This document shows positions 1 to 14,730 of a stretch of 64,000 bases of DNA, one piece after another (positions within the stretch are counted from its first letter, which is position 1; every line of letters begins with the position of its first letter). Source of the stretch: Pseudomonas benzenivorans (GTDB taxonomy: Bacteria; Pseudomonadota; Gammaproteobacteria; Pseudomonadales; Pseudomonadaceae); contig NZ_CP073346.1 in the NCBI RefSeq assembly GCF_024397895.1, positions 3,596,001 through 3,660,000 of the forward strand, read 5' to 3'. The notes beneath the pieces were generated by a model. It had not been told where the DNA came from, searched no databases, and saw only the letters and a program-made list of their open reading frames with translations. The translations under genes and the position numbers were made by a program.

Positions 1-380
1 CTATCGCCAGGCTGGCGTCGAAGCGCAGGTCGCGCCCTTTATCACCGACATGGCCAAGGCCTATGCCTGGGCCGACCTGGTGGTGTGCCGCGCCGGCGCC
101 CTGACCGTCAGCGAGCTGGCCGCCGCCGGGTTGCCTTCGTTCCTGCTGCCGCTGCCCCATGCCATCGACGATCACCAGACGCAGAACGCCGGTTACCTCG
201 CCCGTGAAGGCGCCGCCGTGCTTCTGCCTCAACGTACCACTGACGCCGCCGCGCTGGCCGCGCAGCTGACCGAGGTTCTGATGCACCCCGAACGATTGAA
301 CGACATGGCGCGCACCGCGCGCCGCCTGGCCAAGCCTGATGCCACCCGCAGCGTGGTCGAGATTTGCCTGGAGGTGGCCC

Positions 381-388
<8 letters not shown>
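1..388 (+). CDS. murG: MurG, lipid II synthase (C-terminal part)
   Basis: Undecaprenyl-PP-MurNAc-pentapeptide GlcNAc transferase, which makes lipid II at the inner face of the cytoplasmic membrane. The gene enters from the left edge and is open from base 2; only the last ~128 residues are here. They carry the GT-B C-terminal domain: [16 protein letters not shown], the nucleotide-sugar binding region typical of MurG, followed by [14 protein letters not shown]. The stop overlaps the murC GTG start by 8 bases, as expected in a dcw cluster with coupled translation. Identification is firm from these motifs plus the order murG-murC-ddlB-ftsQAZ. The start and N-terminal domain cannot be judged. Confidence 0.96.
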
Positions 389-2773
<2,385 letters not shown>

Positions 2774-2776
2774 ACC

Positions 2777-3634
2777 ATGGGCGCCGTCCTTCGTCATCAG
2801 CCAGGCTCACCGCGCATTCCCGCGCGCGGCAAGCCTGTGCCGCGCGGCGCCAGCCGCCTGGTGGCCAAGGAGCCGATCAGTGCGCGCCTGCCGAAGCCCA
2901 GCTTCGGCTTGTTCAAGCGTGTGACCTGGCCGTTGCTGCTGCTGGTGCTGGGGTTTGGCGCCTACGAGCTGGCCCAGCGCCTGCTGCCCTACGCCGATCG
3001 GCCGATCGCCAAGATCAGCGTCGAGGGTGACCTGAGTTACATCAGCCAGCAGGCGGTGCAGCAGCGTATCGCGCCCTTCGTCTCGGCGAGCTTCTTCAGC
3101 GTCGACCTGCCGGGCATGCGCCACGAACTGGAGCAGATGCCCTGGATCGCCAGTGCCGAGGTCCGCCGCGTCTGGCCGGATCAGGTGCTGGTGCGTCTGG
3201 AGGAGCAGCTGCCGATCGCCCGCTGGGGCGATGAGGCCTTGCTCAACAATCAGGGTCAGGCTTTCGCCCCGCGGGAGCTGGCCCACTACGAACATCTGCC
3301 CCAGCTGCAGGGCCCCAAGCGGGCCCAGCAGAAGGTGATGCAGCAGTACCAGGTGCTCAGCCAGATGCTGCGGCCGATGGGGTTCTCGGTGGCGCGCCTG
3401 GAGTTGCGCGAGCGGGGCAGCTGGTTCCTGTCCACCGCCCAGGGCATCGAGCTGCTGCTGGGACGTGACCACCTGGTGGAGAAGATGCGCCGCTTCAGCA
3501 CCATCTACGACAAGGTGTTGAAAGAGCAGCAAGCGAATATTGCGCGGATCGACCTGCGCTACGCCAACGGCCTGGCCGTGGCGTGGCACGAGCCGATCGC
3601 GCCGGCATCGGCCGACAAGGTGGCCGTGCAATGA
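2777..3634 (+). CDS. ftsQ: FtsQ, cell division protein
   Basis: Single-pass inner membrane divisome protein linking early (FtsA/FtsZ) and late (FtsL/FtsB/FtsW/FtsI) components. 285 residues: a basic cytoplasmic tail, one membrane segment around residues 50-70 ([18 protein letters not shown]), then a POTRA domain starting at [14 protein letters not shown] and a beta domain with [25 protein letters not shown]. It begins 3 bases after ddlB and its stop overlaps an in-frame ATG upstream of ftsA. Size and topology are normal for the family. Confidence 0.95.
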   Translation: MGAVLRHQPGSPRIPARGKPVPRGASRLVAKEPISARLPKPSFGLFKRVTWPLLLLVLGFGAYELAQRLLPYADRPIAKISVEGDLSYISQQAVQQRIAPFVSASFFSVDLPGMRHELEQMPWIASAEVRRVWPDQVLVRLEEQLPIARWGDEALLNNQGQAFAPRELAHYEHLPQLQGPKRAQQKVMQQYQVLSQMLRPMGFSVARLELRERGSWFLSTAQGIELLLGRDHLVEKMRRFSTIYDKVLKEQQANIARIDLRYANGLAVAWHEPIAPASADKVAVQ

Positions 3635-3654
3635 ATCGGGAGAAGACAGGACAA

Positions 3655-4902
3655 ATGGCAAACGTGCAGAGCGGCAAGATGATCGTCGGCCTGGACATCG
3701 GCACTTCCAAGGTGGTGGCGCTGGTGGGCGAGGTCACCGCCGACGGCCAGCTGGAAATCGTCGGCATCGGCACTCACCCCTCGCGCGGCCTGAAGAAGGG
3801 CGTGGTGGTGAATATCGAATCCACCGTGCAGTCGATCCAGCGTGCGGTCGAGGAGGCCCAGCTGATGGCGGGCTGTCGCATCCACTCGGCGTTCGTCGGG
3901 GTGGCCGGCAACCATATCCGCAGCCTCAACAGCCACGGCATCGTCGCCATCCGCGATCGCGAGGTCAGCCCGGCCGACCTCGAGCGGGTGCTGGACGCGG
4001 CGCAGGCCGTGGCCATCCCGGCCGATCAGCGGGTGCTGCATACCCTGCCGCAGGACTACGTGATCGATAACCAGGAGGGCGTACGCGAGCCCCTGGGCAT
4101 GTCCGGGGTACGCCTGGAAGCCAAGGTGCATGTGGTGACCTGCGCGGTCAATGCGGCGCAGAACGTCGAGAAGTGCGTGCGCCGCTGCGGCCTGGAAGTC
4201 GACGACATCATTCTCGAGCAGCTGGCCTCGGCCTATGCGGTGCTCACCGACGACGAGAAGGAGCTGGGCGTGTGCCTGGTCGACATCGGCGGCGGCACCA
4301 CCGACATCTGCATCTTCACCGAGGGGGCGATCCGCCATACCGCGGTGATTCCGATCGCCGGCGACCAGGTGACCAACGACATCGCCATGGCCCTGCGCAC
4401 GCCGACCCAGTATGCCGAGGAAATCAAGATCCGCTACGCCTGCGCCCTGGCCAAGCTGGCCGGCGCCGGCGAGACCATCAAGGTGCCCAGCGTCGGCGAC
4501 CGGCCGCCGCGGGACCTGTCGCGCCAGTCCCTGGCCGAAGTGGTCGAGCCACGCTATGACGAGCTGTTCACCCTGATCCAGGCCGAGCTGCGGCGCAGCG
4601 GCTACGAGGACCTGATCCCGGCGGGCATCGTGCTCACCGGCGGCACGGCGAAGATGGAAGGCGCGGTGGAACTGGCCGAGGAGATCTTCCACATGCCGGT
4701 GCGCCTGGGCGTGCCACACAGTGTCAAGGGTCTGGCCGATGTGGTGCGCAACCCGATCTACTCCACCAGCGTGGGCCTGCTGCTCTACGGCCTGCAGAAG
4801 CAGGCGGACGGCATCTCGATGTCGACGCTCGGTGGCTACAACGACGAACCCCGGGTACCGGTACTGGAACGGCTCAAACGCTGGGTCCAGAACAGTTTCT
4901 GA
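3655..4902 (+). CDS. ftsA: FtsA, actin-like membrane anchor of FtsZ
   Basis: Actin-family ATPase that tethers FtsZ filaments to the membrane and recruits later division proteins. 415 residues from ATG 3655, preceded by a purine-rich GGGAGAAGACAGG. An in-frame ATG at 3631 overlapping the ftsQ stop would add 8 residues; I prefer 3655 because MANVQSGKMIVGLDIG matches the family N-terminus. Seen: phosphate-1 motif GLDIGTSKVVALVGE, VDIGGGTTD (phosphate-2), GIVLTGGTAKMEG (adenosine motif) and the C-terminal amphipathic membrane-targeting sequence ERLKRWVQNSF. Confidence 0.97.
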   Translation: MANVQSGKMIVGLDIGTSKVVALVGEVTADGQLEIVGIGTHPSRGLKKGVVVNIESTVQSIQRAVEEAQLMAGCRIHSAFVGVAGNHIRSLNSHGIVAIRDREVSPADLERVLDAAQAVAIPADQRVLHTLPQDYVIDNQEGVREPLGMSGVRLEAKVHVVTCAVNAAQNVEKCVRRCGLEVDDIILEQLASAYAVLTDDEKELGVCLVDIGGGTTDICIFTEGAIRHTAVIPIAGDQVTNDIAMALRTPTQYAEEIKIRYACALAKLAGAGETIKVPSVGDRPPRDLSRQSLAEVVEPRYDELFTLIQAELRRSGYEDLIPAGIVLTGGTAKMEGAVELAEEIFHMPVRLGVPHSVKGLADVVRNPIYSTSVGLLLYGLQKQADGISMSTLGGYNDEPRVPVLERLKRWVQNSF

Positions 4903-4956
4903 TGTAAGGCGGCATGTGCAGTAGGCGTTATAACTAGAACAGGAAGGAGAGGGAAA

Positions 4957-6141
4957 ATGTTCGAACTCGTAGACAATGTCCCGCAAAGCGCGGTCATCAA
5001 GGTAATAGGCGTGGGTGGCGGCGGCGGCAATGCCGTCAACCACATGGCGAAAAACAACATCGAGGGCGTCGAGTTCATCTGCGCCAACACCGATGCGCAG
5101 GCGCTGAAGAACATCGGCGCGCGTACCGTACTGCAGCTCGGCCCAGGCGTGACCAAGGGCCTGGGCGCCGGCGCCAATCCTGAGGTCGGCCGTCAGGCCG
5201 CGATGGAAGATCGCGAGCGCATCGCCGAAGTGCTGCAGGGCACCGATATGGTGTTCATCACCACCGGTATGGGCGGTGGCACCGGTACCGGTGCGGCGCC
5301 GGTCATCGCCGAAGTGGCCAAGGAGCTGGGCATCCTCACCGTGGCCGTGGTCACCCGTCCGTTCCCGTTCGAAGGGCGCAAGCGCATGCAGATCGCCGAC
5401 GAGGGCATTCGCGCCCTGTCGGAAAGCGTCGATTCGCTGATCACCATCCCCAACGAGAAGTTGCTGACCATCCTCGGCAAGGACGCCAGCCTGCTGTCGG
5501 CCTTCGCCAAGGCGGATGACGTGCTGGCCGGCGCGGTGCGTGGCATCTCCGACATCATCAAGCGTCCGGGCATGATCAACGTCGACTTCGCCGACGTGAA
5601 GACGGTGATGAGCGAAATGGGCATGGCGATGATGGGCACCGGCTGCGCCAGCGGCCCGAATCGCGCCCGCGAAGCCACCGAGGCGGCGATCCGCAACCCG
5701 CTGCTGGAAGACGTCAACCTGCAGGGCGCCCGCGGCATCCTGGTGAACATCACCGCAGGTCCGGACCTGTCCCTGGGCGAGTACTCCGACGTGGGTAACA
5801 TCATCGAGCAGTTCGCCTCCGAGCACGCCACCGTCAAGGTGGGCACCGTGATCGATCCGGACATGCGCGACGAGCTGCACGTCACCGTGGTCGCCACCGG
5901 TCTGGGCGCGCGCATCGAGAAGCCGGTCAAGGTGGTCGACAACACCGTTCAGGTAAGTACCACCGCCTCGGCTCCGGCTGCCCCGGCGCGTGCCGAGCAG
6001 AGCGTCAACTACAAGGACTACGAGCGGCCTACCGTACAGCGTCAGAGCCATGCCGGCGCTGCCACCGCGGCCAAGATGAACCCGCAGGACGACCTGGATT
6101 ATCTGGATATCCCGGCCTTCCTGCGTCGCCAGGCCGATTGA
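4957..6141 (+). CDS. ftsZ: FtsZ, tubulin-like division GTPase
   Basis: Forms the Z-ring at mid-cell. 394 residues with an AGGAAGGAGAGGG ribosome site just before ATG. The GTPase tubulin signature GGGTGTG lies at residues 106-112, the N-terminal glycine loop VGVGGGGGNAVNHM at 17-30, and the NVDFADVKTVMS T7 loop with its catalytic acid near 205-215. After a variable linker comes the conserved C-terminal peptide DYLDIPAFLRRQAD, which binds FtsA and ZipA. Length is ordinary. 112 bases separate it from lpxC. Confidence 0.98.
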   Translation: MFELVDNVPQSAVIKVIGVGGGGGNAVNHMAKNNIEGVEFICANTDAQALKNIGARTVLQLGPGVTKGLGAGANPEVGRQAAMEDRERIAEVLQGTDMVFITTGMGGGTGTGAAPVIAEVAKELGILTVAVVTRPFPFEGRKRMQIADEGIRALSESVDSLITIPNEKLLTILGKDASLLSAFAKADDVLAGAVRGISDIIKRPGMINVDFADVKTVMSEMGMAMMGTGCASGPNRAREATEAAIRNPLLEDVNLQGARGILVNITAGPDLSLGEYSDVGNIIEQFASEHATVKVGTVIDPDMRDELHVTVVATGLGARIEKPVKVVDNTVQVSTTASAPAAPARAEQSVNYKDYERPTVQRQSHAGAATAAKMNPQDDLDYLDIPAFLRRQAD

Positions 6142-6217
6142 TGGAATGTATCAGGAGTATTGGGGTGATTGGTGTTCAGCAAAGGCCGGTTCTGCTATCA
6201 TCGCCGGCCATTGTTGA

Positions 6218-7165
<948 letters not shown>

Positions 7166-7193
7166 GCAACACCTCCTTCCGTTTGTATTCGAG

Positions 7194-7220
7194 GCCACCC
7201 CTGGGGTGGCCTTTTTTTTT
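7194..7220 (+). terminator. Rho-independent terminator after lpxC
   Basis: A GC stem (GCCACCCC / GGGGTGGC) followed directly by about ten T residues, 28 bases after the lpxC stop. It closes the murG-lpxC transcription unit and faces the end of the minus-strand dciA gene. Confidence 0.9.
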
Positions 7221-7238
7221 ATCGGCGCTTGAGAGGAG

Positions 7239-7694
7239 TCAGTCGCTGTCGGCGCGGTGCCGGGCCAGGCGCTCCAGGGCGGCGCGCAGCTTGGGATCGG
7301 TGATGCCTTCGGCGGTGGCCTGGATGTTCTCGGCGGCGCTGTCGGACAGGCTGATAGTGCGACCGGGTGCACGCCTTTCAGCGGTCGGCGGTTGCACCTT
7401 GAAGAGGATTTTCGTTAAGGTCGCGAATTCTTCGAGCGCCTGCAGTTGACGAAGCAGGCGTCGTTGTTGGTAACGCAAGCGGGTGGCCCAGTGGCCATCG
7501 GTGACTATTAGAAGCAGGCAACCCTCGCGCCACGACGCTACATGGCAGTGCTCGCGGGCCGCAGGTTGCAGCTGGCTCTCCAGCAAGCGCTGCAGATGAT
7601 CGAGGCGTTGCGCCTGATTGAACAGCGCCCTCAGGGGCTTCGCCTCGCGCAGAAGCGCGGCGGGGGCACGAGCCGGCAAAGGACGAAAGGTCAT
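7239..7694 (-). CDS. dciA: DciA (DUF721), replicative helicase loader
   Basis: 151 residues from ATG 7694: MTFRPLPARAPAALLREAK, then the DUF721 core (RLDHLQRLLESQLQPAAREHC, LRYQQRRLLRQLQAL). DciA is the ancestral bacterial loader/operator of the replicative helicase DnaB where DnaC is absent, as shown for Pseudomonas and Vibrio. The C-terminal third is variable and likely flexible, normal for the family. The gene is divergent from the M23 peptidase gene with 81 bases between starts and convergent with lpxC. A longer upstream reading exists but would run into the divergent promoter region, so I reject it. Confidence 0.9.
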   Translation of the reverse strand: MTFRPLPARAPAALLREAKPLRALFNQAQRLDHLQRLLESQLQPAAREHCHVASWREGCLLLIVTDGHWATRLRYQQRRLLRQLQALEEFATLTKILFKVQPPTAERRAPGRTISLSDSAAENIQATAEGITDPKLRAALERLARHRADSD

Positions 7695-7775
7695 GGCAGG
7701 ACGCCTGAAATTGTGGAGCCGCCATGGTAGCAGAATCTCTGCCGCCGACTTGGGCTCCGCCCTATAGGGGAAGCC

Positions 7776-8702
7776 ATGCATATCATTTTATTAAGCCGGC
7801 GCCATGGCGCTGCGCGCTCACTCAGCCTGGATTTGCGCTGGTTGCTTGCGGCCCTGACGCTACTGGTCGCTGCCGCCCTCGCCAGCGGCGTGGCGGTCGG
7901 GGCCTGGTGGGCGCCGCAAGCGCCGAGGCTGCAGGACAACGCGCAGATCAGCGAGGCGCTCGACCGCCAGCGCGCCGAGGTCGGCGCCGTGCGGATCGAC
8001 GCGCAGCGCCAGTTGGACGCCTTTGCCGCCCATGTCGCCGAGTTGCAGGCGCGCCTGACCCGCCTGGACGCCTTGGGCGAACGCCTGACCGAGCTGGCCG
8101 AGCTGGACTCCAGCGAGTTCGATTTTTCCCTGAATGTCGGGCAGGGCGGCCCGGAAGAGGCGCTCGACGGCGCGGCCTATGCGCCTCCGTCCTTTATCGG
8201 CACCCTGGACGACCTGGCCCTGCGCATGGACAGCCGTGAGCAGCAGCTCGAAGTGCTGGAGCAGCTGCTGGCCGATCGCCGTCTCGATGAGGCCGAGTAC
8301 CTGGCCGGGCGTCCGGTGCTGCAGGGCTATATCTCCTCGCCGTTCGGCCGCCGCACCGACCCCTTGACCGGCCGCCTGAGCGTGCACAAGGGCGTCGACT
8401 TTGCCGCCAAGGCCGGCAGCGACGTGGTCGCCGTGGCCGCCGGCGTGGTCACGGCCTCGGGTCGACGTTCCGGTTACGGCAATACCGTGGAGATCAGTCA
8501 CGCCGACGGCTATGTCAGCCTGTATGCCCACAATCGCAGCAACCTGGTGCAGGTCGGCGACCTGGTTCAGCGTGGTCAGACCATCGCCAAGGTCGGCAGC
8601 ACCGGGCGTTCGACCGGCTACCACGTGCACTTCGAAGTCAGCAAAGATGGCCGTGTGGTCAACCCCACCAGCTTCATTGCGCGGGTCAGCGGCGTGGAAT
8701 AA
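7776..8702 (+). CDS. M23-family membrane-anchored metallopeptidase
   Basis: 308 residues. N-terminal cytoplasmic stretch (MHIILLSRRHGAARS), one membrane segment about residues 23-45, a periplasmic coiled-coil region rich in Glu/Gln/Leu (residues ~50-110), then a C-terminal LytM/M23 domain. All zinc site residues of an active M23 enzyme are present: the HxxxD of VHKGVDFAAK and the HxH of GYHVHFEV. Expected to cut peptidoglycan crosslinks in the periplasm. It lies directly upstream of secA, as in other pseudomonads. The exact substrate bond is unknown. Confidence 0.88.
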   Translation: MHIILLSRRHGAARSLSLDLRWLLAALTLLVAAALASGVAVGAWWAPQAPRLQDNAQISEALDRQRAEVGAVRIDAQRQLDAFAAHVAELQARLTRLDALGERLTELAELDSSEFDFSLNVGQGGPEEALDGAAYAPPSFIGTLDDLALRMDSREQQLEVLEQLLADRRLDEAEYLAGRPVLQGYISSPFGRRTDPLTGRLSVHKGVDFAAKAGSDVVAVAAGVVTASGRRSGYGNTVEISHADGYVSLYAHNRSNLVQVGDLVQRGQTIAKVGSTGRSTGYHVHFEVSKDGRVVNPTSFIARVSGVE

Positions 8703-8730
8703 CGTCGCTTTCTTCGTTTTCGTTTCCGGG

Positions 8731-8736
8731 TAGAAT
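8731..8736 (+). promoter_or_regulatory. Possible -10 box upstream of secA
   Basis: GGGTAGAATG gives a good extended -10-like hexamer (TAGAAT) 84 bases before the secA ATG. No convincing -35 is seen at 17 bases; weak support. Confidence 0.3.
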
Positions 8737-8820
8737 GCCCCCTTCGCACGCAGCCATGAGGGCTGCAAAGGGCGGCCCGAGTGCCGGCCTCCATCCATAC
8801 GCCTGGAAGATCCTGTCGAT

Positions 8821-11556
<2,736 letters not shown>

Positions 11557-11609
11557 AGCGCCAGTGGTCAGCGCCCGGCAGGCCTCGGCTATGCTTGGCG
11601 CAGGGTTGC

Positions 11610-11646
11610 AACGCCGCGAACGGTCCTGACTGCTCGCGGCGTTTTT
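11610..11646 (+). terminator. Rho-independent terminator after secA
   Basis: 10-bp perfect stem AACGCCGCGA / TCGCGGCGTT with a 14-base loop and five T residues at the 3' side. Confidence 0.8.
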
Positions 11647-11738
11647 CCATCGAATCCAGTCCTGTCGCCTGGCTGGTTCTTTATCCACAGGGCGCCGTCC
11701 AGTCGACGCGCTGTACTGCATATTCAAGGAGCACTCTC

Positions 11739-12956
11739 ATGGCTGTTGGTCTTGGCCCGCTGTCTACCCTGCACCCGGTCCCAGGTTTCGAGCTGGGCAT
11801 CGCGTCGGCCGGCATCAAGCGCCCTGGGCGCAAGGATGTGGTGGTGATGCGCTGCGCCGAAGGCTCCAGCGTCGCCGGGGTCTTCACCCTCAATGCGTTC
11901 TGCGCCGCGCCGGTGATTCTGGCCAAGAAGCGTGTGCTCGGTCCGGTGCGCTACCTGCTGACCAACACCGGCAACGCCAACGCCGGTACCGGTGAGCCGG
12001 GGTTGCAGAACGCGGCGCGCACCTGCGCGGCGCTGGCCCAGCTGGCCGGGGTTGGCGAGGAGGCAGTGCTGCCGTTCTCCACCGGGGTGATCGGCGAACC
12101 GCTGCCGGTGGAGAAGATCGAGGGCGCCCTGCAGGCCGCCCTGGACAACCTGTCGGAGAACAACTGGGCCGAGGCCGCCACCGGCATCATGACCACCGAC
12201 ACCCTGCCCAAGGGCGCCAGCCGCCAGTTCGTCCACGACGGCGTGACCGTCACCGTTACCGGCATCAGCAAGGGCGCCGGGATGATCAAGCCGAACATGG
12301 CGACCATGCTCGGCTACATCGCCACCGACGCCAAGGTCGCCCAGGGCGTGCTGCAGGACCTGTTGCGCGACGCGGCGAACAAGTCGTTCAACCGCATCAC
12401 CATCGACGGCGACACCTCGACCAACGACTGCTGCATGCTGGTCGCCACCGGCCAGGCGCCGCTGGCGGAGATCACCCAGGCCAGCGGCGCGCTGTTCGCG
12501 GCGCTGAAGCAGGCGGTGTTCGAGGTGTGCATGGACGTGGCCCAGGCGATCGTGCGAGACGGCGAAGGCGCGACCAAGTTCGTCACAGTTACGGTCAACG
12601 GCGGCGCCACCCACCAGGAGTGCCTGGACGTCGGTTACGCCGTGGCCCATTCGCCCCTGATCAAGACCGCGCTGTTCGCTTCCGACCCGAACTGGGGGCG
12701 CATCCTCGCCGCCGTGGGCCGTGCCGGTGTGGCTCAGCTCGACGTCAGCAAGATCGACGTGTTCCTCGGTGACGTGTGCATCGCCAGCCGTGGCTGCCGC
12801 GCAGCCAGCTACACCGAAGAGCAGGGCGCGGCGGTGATGGCCGAGGAAGAGATCGGCATCCGCATCGAACTCGGTCGTGGCGGGTGCAGCGAAACGATCT
12901 GGACCACCGACCTGTCCCATGAGTACGTGAAGATCAACGCCGAATACCGCACCTGA
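11739..12956 (+). CDS. argJ: ArgJ, glutamate/ornithine N-acetyltransferase
   Basis: Transfers the acetyl group from N-acetylornithine to glutamate, closing the cyclic arginine pathway. 405 residues from ATG 11739 with AAGGAG eight bases upstream. The autocatalytic cleavage site that splits the precursor into alpha and beta chains is visible as [15 protein letters not shown] (cleavage before the Thr of MATML). Also seen: MTTDTLPKG and [11 protein letters not shown]. An in-frame reading back to 11502 overlaps secA and is not supported. Ends with a typical AEYRT. Confidence 0.97.
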   Translation: MAVGLGPLSTLHPVPGFELGIASAGIKRPGRKDVVVMRCAEGSSVAGVFTLNAFCAAPVILAKKRVLGPVRYLLTNTGNANAGTGEPGLQNAARTCAALAQLAGVGEEAVLPFSTGVIGEPLPVEKIEGALQAALDNLSENNWAEAATGIMTTDTLPKGASRQFVHDGVTVTVTGISKGAGMIKPNMATMLGYIATDAKVAQGVLQDLLRDAANKSFNRITIDGDTSTNDCCMLVATGQAPLAEITQASGALFAALKQAVFEVCMDVAQAIVRDGEGATKFVTVTVNGGATHQECLDVGYAVAHSPLIKTALFASDPNWGRILAAVGRAGVAQLDVSKIDVFLGDVCIASRGCRAASYTEEQGAAVMAEEEIGIRIELGRGGCSETIWTTDLSHEYVKINAEYRT

Positions 12957-12986
12957 TCTCGACCGGGGCGCTATGGCGTTGTCCCT

Positions 12987-13022
12987 ATTCCCGTTGTTCA
13001 TGGCCCCATGAACAACGGGAAT
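12987..13022. repeat. Perfect 17-bp inverted repeat between argJ and GST gene
   Basis: Arms 12987-13003 (ATTCCCGTTGTTCATGG) and 13006-13022 are exact reverse complements around a 2-base centre. Only TTT follows, so it is not a classic terminator, although it could act as one in either direction. The right arm contains an ATG (13008) in frame with the downstream GST gene. Confidence 0.85.
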
Positions 13023-13091
13023 TTGCTATTGGGGCAGGCGCCTCTTAAGGTCGACGGACCCTGTCGACAATCCCGTGCCTGGAGCCGCCCC

Positions 13092-13724
13092 ATGCCCCTG
13101 ACCCTGATCATCGGTGACAAGACCTATTCCTCCTGGTCGCTGCGTGCGGCCCTGGCCCTGGAATTGGCCGAGGCGCCGTACAGCGAACTGCTGATCCCCC
13201 TGGATCGGCCGGATACCCATGCGCGCATCCTCGCGCATTCGCCGACGGGCAAGGTGCCGCTGCTGCAGACCGAGGAGGGGCCTGTGTGGGACTCGCTGGC
13301 GATCGGCGAATACCTCGCCGAGCGTTTCCCCGAGGCCCACCTGTGGCCGCGTGGCGAGTATGCCCGCGCCCTGGCCCGCAGCCTCTGTGCGGAGATGCAC
13401 AGCGGCTTCGCGGCTTTGCGTACACACCTGCCGATGGACCTGAAGCGCGATCAGGCGCTGGCGCAGGTTCCCGCCGATGCGCAGGCGGATATCCGGCGCA
13501 TCTGCGCGCTGTGGACGGACTGCCGTGAGCGCTTCGGCCAGGACGGCCCCTTCCTGTTCGGTCACCCGAGCCTGGCGGACGCTTTCTTCGCACCGGTGGC
13601 GGCGCGCCTGCGCAGCTACCGAATCGAACTGCCGCAAGTGGCCGCGGCCTATGTCGAGACTGTCTATCGCTGGCCGGCGTTCCAGCGCTGGTTCCAGGCG
13701 GCGCAGACGGAGCGACTGCGGTGA
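13092..13724 (+). CDS. Glutathione S-transferase family protein
   Basis: 210 residues from ATG 13092. N-terminal thioredoxin-fold domain (LTLIIGDKTYSSWSLRAALALE) with the SSWS glutathione-site region, then NSPTGK-like HSPTGKVPLLQTE and the DSLAIGEYLAERFPE motif, and an all-helical C-terminal domain with HPSLADAFFAPV. It belongs to the YfcF/zeta-like small GSTs; substrate unknown. An in-frame ATG at 13008 inside the palindrome would add 28 residues unlike GSTs, so I reject it. The stop overlaps the following Nudix gene by 4 bases (GTGA), implying coupled translation. Confidence 0.85.
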   Translation: MPLTLIIGDKTYSSWSLRAALALELAEAPYSELLIPLDRPDTHARILAHSPTGKVPLLQTEEGPVWDSLAIGEYLAERFPEAHLWPRGEYARALARSLCAEMHSGFAALRTHLPMDLKRDQALAQVPADAQADIRRICALWTDCRERFGQDGPFLFGHPSLADAFFAPVAARLRSYRIELPQVAAAYVETVYRWPAFQRWFQAAQTERLR

Positions 13725-14662
13725 AGCGGCTGCATGTGGCGGCGGCGGTGATCCGCGCCGAGGATGGACGGGTGCTGATCGCCCGGCGTCCGGAGGACAA
13801 GCACCAGGGCGGCCTGTGGGAGTTTCCCGGCGGCAAGGTGGAGGCCGGCGAGGCGGTGCAGGTGGCCCTGGCCCGCGAGCTGGAGGAGGAGCTGGGCATT
13901 CGCCCGACCGCGGCGCGGCCGTTGATTCAGGTGCACCACGATTACCCGGACAAAGAGGTGCTGCTGGATGTCTGGGAGGTCACCGCCTTCAGCGGCGAGC
14001 CCTACGGTGCCGAGGGCCAGCCGCTGGCCTGGGTCGGCCCGCGCCAGTTGGGCGACTACGCGTTTCCCGCCGCCAACCGGCCGATCGTTGCCGCTGCCCG
14101 CTTGCCCGGTCGCTACCTGATCACCCCGGATGACCTGCCGGCGCCGGCACTGCTGCGCGGCGTGCAGGCCGCCCTGGACGGCGGCATTCGCCTACTGCAG
14201 CTGCGCGCGCCGGGCATGTTCGACGCCCAGTACCGCGACCTGGCCGTGGATATCCAGGGCCTGTGCGCCGGTCGGGCGCAGCTGATGCTCAAGGGACCGC
14301 TCGAGTGGTTGGGCGATTTTCCCGCCGCCGGCTGGCACCTGACTTCCGCGCAATTGCGCGAACTGGTCGGCGGCGGGCGGCCGCTACCGGCGGAGCGCTG
14401 GTTGGCCGCCTCCTGCCACAGTGCCGAAGAGCTGGCCCTGGCCACGCAGATGGGTGTGGACTTCGTCACCCTGTCACCGGTGCAGCCCACCGCCAGCCAT
14501 CCGCAGGCCCCGGCGCTGGGCTGGAGTCTGGCCCGCGAGCTGCTGCAGGGCTTCAATCGACCGGCCTACCTGCTCGGCGGCCTGGGGCCCGGGGACGTCG
14601 AGCAGGCCTGGCAGGTCGGTGCCCAGGGTGTGGCCGGCATCCGCGCCTTTTGGTCGCGTTGA
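13721..14662 (+). CDS. Nudix (MutT-like) hydrolase fused to a ThiE-like domain
   Basis: 313 residues from GTG 13721. Residues 1-130 form a Nudix domain with an intact box: G38, E44, R52, E53, E56, E57, G59 fit GX5EX7REUXEEXGU, as in MutT, which removes 8-oxo-dGTP. Residues ~132-313 resemble thiamine phosphate synthase (LITPDDL, LLQLRAP, SCHSAEEL, LLGGLGPGDV). Catalytic ThiE residues look lost: the Lys after LQLR is Ala-Pro, and the usual PTxTK loop reads PTASHP. The fusion is known in pseudomonads. Likely a MutT sanitising enzyme with a non-catalytic ThiE-like module, but that is inference. Confidence 0.88.
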   Translation: MKRLHVAAAVIRAEDGRVLIARRPEDKHQGGLWEFPGGKVEAGEAVQVALARELEEELGIRPTAARPLIQVHHDYPDKEVLLDVWEVTAFSGEPYGAEGQPLAWVGPRQLGDYAFPAANRPIVAAARLPGRYLITPDDLPAPALLRGVQAALDGGIRLLQLRAPGMFDAQYRDLAVDIQGLCAGRAQLMLKGPLEWLGDFPAAGWHLTSAQLRELVGGGRPLPAERWLAASCHSAEELALATQMGVDFVTLSPVQPTASHPQAPALGWSLARELLQGFNRPAYLLGGLGPGDVEQAWQVGAQGVAGIRAFWSR

Positions 14663-14689
14663 CGAGGTGCGCAGCGCCGCTTGTATAGT
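14659..14689 (+). promoter_or_regulatory. Possible sigma70 promoter of the HPP gene
   Basis: TTGACG (14659-14664), 19-base spacer, TATAGT (14684-14689). The -35 overlaps the stop codon of the Nudix-ThiE gene. The spacer is two bases longer than ideal. Confidence 0.45.
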
Positions 14690-14730
14690 GGCTGCCCACA
14701 AATGGTGCGCGAAAGGCGGAAGTTCCTGCG

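Noticed and set aside
3559..6051. 830-codon open frame on the minus strand opposite ftsA and ftsZ
   Set aside because: High-GC antisense shadow of two highly conserved essential genes, with no ribosome site and low-complexity Arg/His/Gly composition.
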